From: an uncultured Rhodocyclaceae bacterium
GTDB taxonomy: Bacteria > Pseudomonadota > Gammaproteobacteria > Burkholderiales > Rhodocyclaceae
Assembly: GCA_903930805.1 (NCBI GenBank)
Contig: CAIYZZ010000044.1
Span: forward strand, 1-5,399
DNA: 5,399 nucleotides
Direction: 5' to 3'
The position numbers were made by a program, and so were the translations under genes. Below, one piece after another: positions 1 to 5,211 of the stretch (position 1 is the stretch's first letter; each line of letters opens with the position of its first letter). The notes below the pieces were generated by a model. It worked only from the letters and a program-made list of their open reading frames with translations, did no database searches and had not been told where the DNA came from.

Positions 1-289
1 CATCGGCCAGCGCGCCGGTGGGAGCTCCGCCACCGTTAGGTTTCAGGCAGTTCCAGAAGAAGGTGTGGTTCCAGACTTGGGCGGAGTTGTTGTAGATGCC
101 GCCGGCTGGGGCCTTCTTGACGATGGCCTCGAGGTCGAGGGCTTCATATTCGGTGCCCTTGATCAGGTTGTTGAGGTTGGTGACATAGGCCTGATGGTGC
201 TTGGCGTAATGGTATTCGAAGGTCTCCTTCGACATGTGCGGGGCGAGGGCGTCCATCGCGAACGGCAGGGCGGGCAGGGTGTGTTCCAT
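1..289 (-). CDS. sodB: Superoxide dismutase (Fe/Mn family, SodB type), N-terminal 96 residues, cut by window edge
   Basis: This gene encodes a cytoplasmic superoxide dismutase that converts superoxide to oxygen and hydrogen peroxide at a single Fe or Mn ion. The start codon is ATG at 289-287, preceded by a good ribosome binding site. The protein opens [15 protein letters not shown], typical of SodB, with no signal peptide. The helical N-terminal domain is visible: [11 protein letters not shown] carries the first metal ligand (His27) and the conserved His31 and Tyr35, and VWNHTFFW carries the second ligand (His75). The last residues read [11 protein letters not shown]. Family members are about 190-200 residues, so roughly half the gene, including the C-terminal Asp and His ligands, lies beyond position 1. 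The sequence style favours the iron type, but the diagnostic C-terminal part is not seen. It lies 67 bp downstream of xseA on the same strand with no terminator between, so co-transcription is likely. Confidence 0.97.
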   Translation of the reverse strand, partial: MEHTLPALPFAMDALAPHMSKETFEYHYAKHHQAYVTNLNNLIKGTEYEALDLEAIVKKAPAGGIYNNSAQVWNHTFFWNCLKPNGGGAPTGALAD

Positions 290-296
290 GTTGTTT

Positions 297-302
297 TCTC
301 CT
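297..302 (-). promoter_or_regulatory. sodB ribosome binding site
   Basis: On the minus strand this reads AGGAGA, 7 nt before the ATG at 289. It is a near-consensus Shine-Dalgarno sequence and fixes the sodB start. It contrasts with the other genes in the window, none of which has a good site at normal spacing. Confidence 0.8.
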
Positions 303-356
303 GAGTGGGGGCAAAGATGAACGGGCGATTTGGGGCTGAAAACGGGAATTACAAGC

Positions 357-1571
357 TTAGGTGCTGAGGTCTGGGTGCGGCTGCTTGACGACGGCGGTGG
401 CCTCCCCGGCGGCAAAACGCAGCTGCAGTGTAGCGCCGGCAGCGAGCTGCCCGGCATCGCGCACGATCTTGCCGTCGGCGGTGCGGACGATGCTGTAACC
501 GCGCTGGAGGGTTGCCAGGGGTGAAAGTGCCGACAAGGCGCCGCTACAGCGGCTGAGACGGTCGCGTTGCCGAGTGGTCAACTGGTGCATGGCCTGGCGC
601 AGGCGGTGCGTCAGTAACTCGACGCGCTGGCGGCTGCTGGCCAGGCGCTGGGCGGGATGAAGGAGGCGCAGTGCGAGCCGGTCTACGGTCTGCATGCGCG
701 TTTCGAGCGCCGCCTGCATGCTGCGGCGCAAGGCACCGGTCAGGCCAGCCAGTTCGGCGGCGGCCTCGAACCAGCCGGCGCTCGCCAGTTCGGCGGCGGC
801 GGTAGGCGTGGCGGCGCGCCGGTCGGTCACATAGTCGGCGATGGTCGTGTCGGTCTCGTGACCGATACCGGAAATTATCGGCGCTGGTGATACGGCGCAA
901 TGAGCGGCGATGGCGCGTGCCACGGCCTCATTGTTGAAGGCCCAGAGATCTTCGATGCTGCCGCCGCCGCGTACGATCAGGAGCAGGTCGCATTCGTTGC
1001 GGGCCGAGGCGGTCCCCAGCGCGGTAACGATAGCGGCGGGTGCTTCGGCACCTTGCACCAGCGTCGGGTAGACGATCAGTTCGACATGCGGCGCACGCCG
1101 CGCGAAGGCGGCAATGACATCGCGCAGGGCAGCGGCCTGCGGTGAGGTAATGAGTCCGACGCGGCGCGGAAAGCGGGGTAGTTCCCGTTTTATTTCAGCA
1201 TCAAACAGGCCTTCTCTGGCCAGTTTTTCACGTAGCTGAACAAACAGTTCATAGAGGCGGCCGATACCTGCGCGGCGCATGCCCTCCACGTTCAACTGGA
1301 AATCCCCGCGCGCTTCATAGAGCGTGACCAGCGCCTGCGCCTCGACCTGCTGCCCGTTTTCCAGTTGCCACGGCAGCGACTGGGCGCGTGAGCGGAACAT
1401 GACGCAGCGCACCTGCGCCTGAGCATCCTTGAGGGAAAAATACACATGGCCGGACGCAGCCCGGGTCAGGTTGGAAACTTCGCCGCTGACCCAGAACAAC
1501 GGAAAGCGCTGCTCGAGCAACAGGCGCACCTGGCGGTTGAGTTCAGTGACGGTGAAGATTTCAGCGGACAA
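357..1571 (-). CDS. xseA: Exodeoxyribonuclease VII large subunit
   Basis: XseA is the catalytic large subunit of exonuclease VII, which with XseB degrades single-stranded DNA in both directions during repair. The 404-residue protein has the family layout. An N-terminal OB-fold (about residues 5-95) includes [20 protein letters not shown]. The nuclease domain (about 125-255) includes [31 protein letters not shown] and GIGHETD followed by [12 protein letters not shown]. Asp151, Arg201, His238 and Asp241 align by motif with residues implicated in catalysis in E. coli. A helical coiled-coil region follows (about 265-345), then the conserved LQRGYSIV near the C-terminus. It is somewhat shorter than E. 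coli XseA (about 456), mainly in the helical part. The start is uncertain: position 1571 is TTG without a Shine-Dalgarno, while the frame stays open to 1616 and includes an ATC at 1607 directly after GAGGT. xseB is not in the window. Confidence 0.97.
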   Translation of the reverse strand: MSAEIFTVTELNRQVRLLLEQRFPLFWVSGEVSNLTRAASGHVYFSLKDAQAQVRCVMFRSRAQSLPWQLENGQQVEAQALVTLYEARGDFQLNVEGMRRAGIGRLYELFVQLREKLAREGLFDAEIKRELPRFPRRVGLITSPQAAALRDVIAAFARRAPHVELIVYPTLVQGAEAPAAIVTALGTASARNECDLLLIVRGGGSIEDLWAFNNEAVARAIAAHCAVSPAPIISGIGHETDTTIADYVTDRRAATPTAAAELASAGWFEAAAELAGLTGALRRSMQAALETRMQTVDRLALRLLHPAQRLASSRQRVELLTHRLRQAMHQLTTRQRDRLSRCSGALSALSPLATLQRGYSIVRTADGKIVRDAGQLAAGATLQLRFAAGEATAVVKQPHPDLST

Positions 1572-1610
1572 GTGATGTGTCGATGGCAGGTGGAAGGGCG
1601 CGGCGATGGT

Positions 1611-1615
1611 ACCTC
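1611..1615 (-). promoter_or_regulatory. Possible xseA ribosome binding site (GAGGT) before a non-canonical ATC start
   Basis: On the minus strand GAGGT ends 3 nt before an in-frame ATC at 1607-1605, which would extend XseA by 12 residues (IAAPFHLPSTHH) before the TTG at 1571. An in-frame TGA at 1616-1614 limits any further extension. Betaproteobacterial XseA proteins often have a short proline-containing N-terminal tail, which would fit. The spacing is short and ATC starts are rare, so this stays tentative. Confidence 0.3.
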
Positions 1616-1632
1616 ATCCACAACCTGGCTGA

Positions 1633-1667
1633 CCTCGCCAAAAACATCCAATGTACGCCCGGCGAGG
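1633..1667. repeat. GC-rich 7-bp inverted repeat in the xseA leader region
   Basis: CCTCGCC (1633-1639) is matched exactly by GGCGAGG (1661-1667), with a 21-nt loop. If xseA is transcribed from the promoter proposed at 1674-1702, this would be a hairpin near the 5' end of the leader RNA. There is no following T-run, so it is not a terminator. Confidence 0.35.
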
Positions 1668-1673
1668 CTGATT

Positions 1674-1685
1674 GTTACGTGTAAC
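1674..1685. promoter_or_regulatory. Palindrome GTTAC-GT-GTAAC, candidate operator
   Basis: Two perfect 5-bp arms are separated by 2 bp. The palindrome overlaps the putative -10 of xseA, a natural place for a repressor dimer. The short length means chance occurrence is possible, and I do not recognise the regulator. Confidence 0.35.
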
Positions 1686-1702
1686 CATATGAAAAATATC
1701 AA
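1674..1702 (-). promoter_or_regulatory. Weak sigma-70-like promoter candidate for xseA
   Basis: On the minus strand TTGATA (1702-1697, 5 of 6 matches to -35) is followed after 17 nt by CGTAAC (1679-1674), which matches a -10 at only 3 of 6 positions. Transcription would begin near 1667, giving a leader of about 95 nt to the TTG start. It is the best -35-like match I found upstream of xseA, but the -10 is poor. Confidence 0.2.
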
Positions 1703-1703
1703 T

Positions 1704-1721
1704 AAAGTTCCGGAGAACTTT
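1704..1721. repeat. 7-bp stem with 4-nt loop (AAAGTTC-CGGA-GAACTTT)
   Basis: The arms at 1704-1710 and 1715-1721 pair perfectly around CGGA. On neither strand is there a clean T-run straight after the stem, so it is a poor terminator; an operator or structured RNA element is as likely. The first ten bases including the preceding T (TAAAGTTCCG) recur at 5217-5226. Confidence 0.4.
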
Positions 1722-1724
1722 TGA

Positions 1725-1764
1725 CGCTAAGTAACAAAAGTCCTTTGCCGTCGCCTACTTAGCG
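1725..1764. repeat. Perfect 9-bp inverted repeat with 22-bp spacing
   Basis: CGCTAAGTA at 1725-1733 is the exact reverse complement of TACTTAGCG at 1756-1764. The arm centres are 31 bp apart, about three helical turns, so both arms lie on the same face of the DNA. That arrangement suits a dimeric or looping regulator. No known operator is recognised. Confidence 0.45.
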
Positions 1765-1790
1765 ACTCCGTACGCAAGAGACTCACAGAC

Positions 1791-1813
1791 TTTTCCACAG
1801 TTTTTGTGGATAA
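1791..1813. promoter_or_regulatory. Head-to-head pair of DnaA boxes
   Basis: TTTTCCACA on the plus strand (1791-1799) and a perfect consensus TTATCCACA on the minus strand (1805-1813) are separated by 5 bp. Both fit the DnaA-box pattern TTWTNCACA. They sit 57 bp upstream of the Sel1-repeat gene ATG. The arms also form an imperfect 10-bp palindrome. There is no dnaA, gidA/mnmG or long AT-rich unwinding region here, so this is unlikely to be the chromosomal origin; a DnaA-dependent regulatory or titration site is a better guess. Confidence 0.55.
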
Positions 1814-1869
1814 GCATGGCAATCGGTCGGCGTATGCTTTGAAAATCCCAATTTGGTGCGATCAATCAG

Positions 1870-3864
1870 ATGTCTCTGTTGCCTCAGTTGCAATTGCTTC
1901 CTTTGGGCTCGTCTGCACTGCTGGGCCTGTTTCGCGAGGTGCTGGAAAGCAGCCTCGTCGAGAGGGGTGTGGTGCAGGGACTTGAGGTACTCGGGCATGC
2001 CGATGAATTTTGGTGTGCCGTGCCCCTCGTTGAATTGCAGCGCATGGCTCAGGGTGGCAACGCGGCGGCCCAGGCGGAGTTGGCCTGGCGTACCGCAGCG
2101 GGCGAGGGCTTGCCGCAATCGGTGGCCGACGCAGTGCAGTGGGCGACGCAAAGCGCCGAAAAAAAATCCCCCGCCGGTGAGGCGGTGCTGGGCTGGCTCC
2201 TGTATCACGGCATGGGGCTGCCGAAGGATTATGGCGAGGCGGCACGCCTCTTCGAGCATGCGGCTGATCAGCAGGATAGTCGTGGCATGGCCTGGTTTGC
2301 GCTGTGTCTTTTGCGCGGGCATGGCGTCGGTGCCGACGTTGCGCGCGGTGGCGATTTGCTGCAGAAGGCTGCCGAGCAGGGCAGCCATCTGGCGCAATAC
2401 TGGTTGGGGCGACTGCTTTATCTGGGGCAGCATTTGCCGCGCGATTTTTCTCTGGCGGCCCATTGGTTGCAGCGTGCCAGCGAACATGGGTTGGTACTCG
2501 CCTCCGACCTGCTGGCACGTAGTCATTTCTTTGGTCGGGGCGTGCCGGAGAATCGTGCCGAAGCGGTGCGTCTTTGGCGCCTGGCAGCCGAGGCCGATGT
2601 CGCGCCGGCGATGTTTTGCCTCGGGTTGGCCTTGTATGCCGGAGAGGGTGCAGCACCCAACCATGCCGAAGCGGTTGGCTGGTTTCGTGCGGCGGCGAGA
2701 AAGCAGGTTGCCGCGGCGATGTTCCTGCTGGGGCAATGCACGACCTTCGGCTTCGGTGTTACGTCCGATCCGGCGGTCGGCCTGGCCTGGTATCAGCGCG
2801 CGGCAGAGATTGGCAATCGCGAGGCCGAGTTTGAACTGGGCGAAGCCCACGCCGGTGGTCGTGCCCACCTGCAGCGTGACATGGAAGCAGCCGTCAAATG
2901 GTGGCGCGCGGCCGCGCGTCAGGGCCATACGCGGGCGCAGCTGAAGCTTGGCCATTGCTACCGCTGGGGCGAAGGCGTGGAGGAGAACAAAAGCCTCGCG
3001 CTGGCCTGGTATCGACGTGCGGCTGAAGGGGGTGAGCTTGCTGCCCATGTCTGGCTGGGCGAATGCTACGAACATGGTGAGGGCACGGCAGCCGATCCGG
3101 TGGCGGCGCGCGGCCATTACCGTGCGGCGGCCGAGGCCGGTGCGCCGCACGGCCTGGCCGAGTTCGGGCGCTGCCAGATCTATGGCATTGGCGGTCAGGT
3201 GGATATCGAGCGCGGCGAGATCACGCTGAAACAGGCTGCGGAAAACGGTTGGCAGCAGGCACTCGACGAGCTGGAACGTTACTGGTTTGCCGAGGGTGAA
3301 CGCCATTTCCATGGACATGGCGCAGTTGCCGATGCGACGCGGGCGCGTCAGTGCTACCGCAAGGCGGGCGAACTGGGCCATCGACGCGCGGCACATATGC
3401 TGGCCGAATGTCTGCGCCATGGCTTGGGGGGGCCGGCGGACCGGGCGCAGGCCCTGACCTGGTATCGCCAGGCGGCGACGCTGTTCGACGCCAAGCTCGC
3501 CCTCGCCGATCTTTACTATCATGGCGAAGGCGTAATGCGGAATTACCGCGAGGCCTATCGCTGGTTCGATCAGGCGGTGCAGCAGCATGAAGATGCCTAC
3601 GCGCTCTACAGCCTGGGTTTCTGTCTCTTGCACGGCCAGGGCGTACGCCGCGATGCCAAACAGGCCTTGCGCCACCTGCGCCGTGCGGCGGTGCTGGGCG
3701 AGGTGAATGCGCAGTACGAGCTCGGAGTTGCCTACTATCGCGGCGCGGGTGCCACCAAGAGCCTGCGGCTGGCGATGAAGTGGCTGCGCATGGCTGCTAG
3801 CCACGGGCAGGAGGAGGCGCGGGCGTTTCTCGAGCGCATTGAGCGCGGCGTGAAACTGAATTAA
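1870..3864 (+). CDS. Large Sel1-repeat (TPR-like) protein, about 16 repeats
   Basis: The 664-residue protein is almost entirely Sel1-like repeats, a solenoid fold that serves as a protein-binding scaffold. No enzymatic domain is visible. After a unique segment (1-64), 36-residue units run from about 65 to 647; clear ones include LGHCYRWGEGV (repeat 9), LGECYEHGEGT (10) and LGFCLLHGQGV (15). Repeat 12 (about 462-504) is longer by about seven residues. The N-terminus is mildly hydrophobic (LLPLGSSALLGLF) but lacks the basic residues of a signal peptide, so a cytoplasmic location is likely. It has 10 cysteines, seven at the same position in their repeats. The start is ATG 1870; a stop at 1840-1842 bounds the frame and no strong Shine-Dalgarno is seen, so a slightly later start is possible. 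The gene is divergent from xseA and convergent with the kinase. The binding partner is unknown. Confidence 0.93.
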   Translation: MSLLPQLQLLPLGSSALLGLFREVLESSLVERGVVQGLEVLGHADEFWCAVPLVELQRMAQGGNAAAQAELAWRTAAGEGLPQSVADAVQWATQSAEKKSPAGEAVLGWLLYHGMGLPKDYGEAARLFEHAADQQDSRGMAWFALCLLRGHGVGADVARGGDLLQKAAEQGSHLAQYWLGRLLYLGQHLPRDFSLAAHWLQRASEHGLVLASDLLARSHFFGRGVPENRAEAVRLWRLAAEADVAPAMFCLGLALYAGEGAAPNHAEAVGWFRAAARKQVAAAMFLLGQCTTFGFGVTSDPAVGLAWYQRAAEIGNREAEFELGEAHAGGRAHLQRDMEAAVKWWRAAARQGHTRAQLKLGHCYRWGEGVEENKSLALAWYRRAAEGGELAAHVWLGECYEHGEGTAADPVAARGHYRAAAEAGAPHGLAEFGRCQIYGIGGQVDIERGEITLKQAAENGWQQALDELERYWFAEGERHFHGHGAVADATRARQCYRKAGELGHRRAAHMLAECLRHGLGGPADRAQALTWYRQAATLFDAKLALADLYYHGEGVMRNYREAYRWFDQAVQQHEDAYALYSLGFCLLHGQGVRRDAKQALRHLRRAAVLGEVNAQYELGVAYYRGAGATKSLRLAMKWLRMAASHGQEEARAFLERIERGVKLN

Positions 3865-5129
3865 TTCCGCGGCAACCGGATCTGCGCCGCGAGCCCACCG
3901 CCTTCACGCGGCAATAGTTCAAGCCGCCCCCCCTGCGCGCGAAGAATGCGCTCGACGATGGCCAGGCCAAGCCCTGCACCTGTGGCACCGGTGCGCGCTG
4001 CCTCCCCCCGGGTGAAGGCTTGCTTTAGACGTTCGACATCTGCGAGTGGAATGCCGGGGCCACGGTCCAAAATGGCGATGACGATTTCAGCGTTTTCTAA
4101 AGACAGTGAAAGTTCGACAGGTTCTGTGCTGCCGCTGTGGCGCAGGGCGTTTTCGATCAGGTTGACAATGGCGCGGCGCAACAACTGGGGGCGGGTATTG
4201 ATCAGCAACGGAGAAGCCGAAAAGTCGGTGCTGGCAGGATGAAATGCCCCTGAGCAGGTACGGCATACGTGTTTGCCATAGCGCGCGGCGATGTCCGCCA
4301 GCAAGGCATTCAGGTCGGTTGGCTCGGCTCCGCTGGCTTCCAGTGTCTGCGGCCGCGCAAAGTCAAGAAACTGACCGATGGTGCGGTCCATCTCGGTGAT
4401 GTCAGCCTCCATGCCGGCGCGCGCTGCCGCGTCGGTGACAGAGAGTTCAGCTTCCATGCGCAGACGCGTGAGTGGCGTACGCAGATCGTGCGAAATTCCG
4501 GCCAGCAGCAGACTGCGATCCTCTTCCATTTGGCGCAGATTGGCACTCATCTGGTTGAAGGCATGCGTAACGGCGATGATCTCCTCCGGGCCGCGAATCG
4601 CCAGTGGCGGTGCCGTCTCGCCAGAGCCGACTTTTTGCGCGGCCTTCTCAAGTTCCTTCAGCGGCCTTGTGATACGGAACACGATGAGCCAGGCACCGAA
4701 AAGCGAGAGCAACAACACCGCTGCACCCCAACCAAGCCACTGCCAGGGGAAGTGTCGCTCCAGCCGTTCGCGCGGCAGGGCGAGCCAATAATCGCCGTCA
4801 TTGCCGGCAAAAATGCGGAAGCGCACGAACAGGCCGGGTTCGCCGTTCAGTTCGAAGACCAACCGGGTTTCCGGGCCCAACTGCTCATGCAGCAATGCTT
4901 CGATGCGGTTGGTTAGCGGCAACGGGGGCGGTGGCACGATCTGGTCGTCGTCGTCGGCGGGATAGACATGCACGCCCTCGATATCGGAGATCTCGGCCAG
5001 CAGATCATGGCGGTGTTCTGGGCGCGCGGCGAGCAAGGCCGTGCGCGTCAGGTTGGTGACGCTCGCCAGCATCTGTGCCAGTTGCCGGGCGCGCGGGCTG
5101 GCCGTTGGCCCGTTGCGTACTCTGGACAT
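3861..5129 (-). CDS. EnvZ-like sensor histidine kinase, 5'-truncated (first membrane helix missing)
   Basis: This is a membrane sensor kinase of the OmpR/EnvZ-type two-component class. Numbering from ATG 5129 (422 residues), a sensor-like region spans about 12-130, a membrane helix 131-152 (ending LFGAWLIVFRI), a HAMP domain about 153-205, the phosphoacceptor His214 in GISHDLRTPLTRLR, N323 in the N box NLIENALRH, DRGPGI at 355-360, FTRGE at 372-376 and GAGLGLAI at 384-391. All catalytic motifs are intact. The first transmembrane helix, expected before PRARQLAQ, is absent: the open frame ends at a TAA at 5183-5181, allowing at most a TTG start at 5180. Neither start has a well-spaced Shine-Dalgarno (GGAGG lies 13 nt before the ATG). 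No response regulator precedes it. The sensor part would have no signal to cross the membrane, so the protein is probably non-functional or altered as a sensor. It could be called a pseudogene. Confidence 0.85.
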   Translation of the reverse strand: MSRVRNGPTASPRARQLAQMLASVTNLTRTALLAARPEHRHDLLAEISDIEGVHVYPADDDDQIVPPPPLPLTNRIEALLHEQLGPETRLVFELNGEPGLFVRFRIFAGNDGDYWLALPRERLERHFPWQWLGWGAAVLLLSLFGAWLIVFRITRPLKELEKAAQKVGSGETAPPLAIRGPEEIIAVTHAFNQMSANLRQMEEDRSLLLAGISHDLRTPLTRLRMEAELSVTDAAARAGMEADITEMDRTIGQFLDFARPQTLEASGAEPTDLNALLADIAARYGKHVCRTCSGAFHPASTDFSASPLLINTRPQLLRRAIVNLIENALRHSGSTEPVELSLSLENAEIVIAILDRGPGIPLADVERLKQAFTRGEAARTGATGAGLGLAIVERILRAQGGRLELLPREGGGLAAQIRLPRN

Positions 5130-5141
5130 AGTTAGATTTGC

Positions 5142-5178
5142 GCCTCCCCCCCTTTCCCGGGCCTCCCTTGGGGGAGGC
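5142..5178. repeat. GC-rich inverted repeat (GCCTCCCCC ... GGGGGAGGC) upstream of the kinase
   Basis: The 9-bp arms at 5142-5150 and 5170-5178 pair perfectly across a 19-nt loop. An alternative 7-bp stem (GCCTCCC 5161-5167 with GGGAGGC 5172-5178) uses a second copy of the same GCCTCCC. The element includes a C7 run (5146-5152). It resembles short GC-rich intergenic palindromes scattered in some betaproteobacterial genomes. It is not followed by a T-run on either strand. It sits at the boundary between kinase-coding DNA and low-GC DNA. Confidence 0.55.
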
Positions 5179-5179
5179 A

Positions 5180-5211
5180 ATTATATATATATTAATCATA
5201 GGGCCTTCCAA
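5180..5211 (-). promoter_or_regulatory. AT-rich promoter candidate reading into the kinase
   Basis: On the minus strand TTGGAA (5211-5206) precedes a run of alternating T and A ending in a perfect TATAAT (5185-5180). The spacing to that hexamer is 20 nt, too long, but overlapping TATATA hexamers lie at 16 and 18 nt. Transcription starting near 5173 would exclude the TTG at 5180 from the message and favour the ATG at 5129. Confidence 0.25.

Larger units (their letters stand above)
1572..1869. promoter_or_regulatory. Divergent intergenic region between xseA and the Sel1-repeat gene
   Basis: This 298-bp spacer separates two divergent genes and must hold both promoters. It becomes A+T richer than its neighbours from about 1670 onward. 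It contains, in order, a GC-rich inverted repeat (1633-1667), a short palindrome (1674-1685), a tight stem-loop (1704-1721), a spaced 9-bp inverted repeat (1725-1764) and a pair of DnaA boxes (1791-1813). A weak -10-like TATGCT (1833-1838) lies 31 nt before the Sel1-gene ATG but has no matching -35. I see no small gene, tRNA or convincing terminator here. Confidence 0.6.

Noticed and set aside
1721..1749. TTGACG (1721-1726) as a -35 for the Sel1 gene
   Set aside because: At 16-18 bp spacing no hexamer resembles TATAAT (TTTGCC at 17), and the site is about 145 bp from the start codon.
1790..1814. The palindrome as a Rho-independent terminator
   Set aside because: The stem can form, but neither strand has a T-run after it, and both neighbouring genes point away from it.
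1790..1869. Chromosomal replication origin
   Set aside because: There are only two DnaA boxes, no AT-rich 13-mer array next to them, and no dnaA, dnaN, rpmH or mnmG nearby.
1853..2944. A 363-codon plus-strand frame overlapping the Sel1 gene
   Set aside because: It is a shifted frame of the repeat gene, with a Trp-, Cys- and Arg-rich translation typical of out-of-frame GC-rich DNA.
1783..3804. A 673-codon open frame on the minus strand opposite the Sel1 gene
   Set aside because: It is codon-aligned with the Sel1 frame, so stops would arise only where the sense strand uses TTA, CTA or TCA, which are rare in GC-rich genes. Its translation is rich in Arg, Gln, His and Pro and shows no domain, while the sense strand has clear Sel1 repeats.
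4269..4916. A 215-codon plus-strand frame opposite the histidine kinase
   Set aside because: It is antisense to a strongly conserved kinase domain and its product has no recognisable features.
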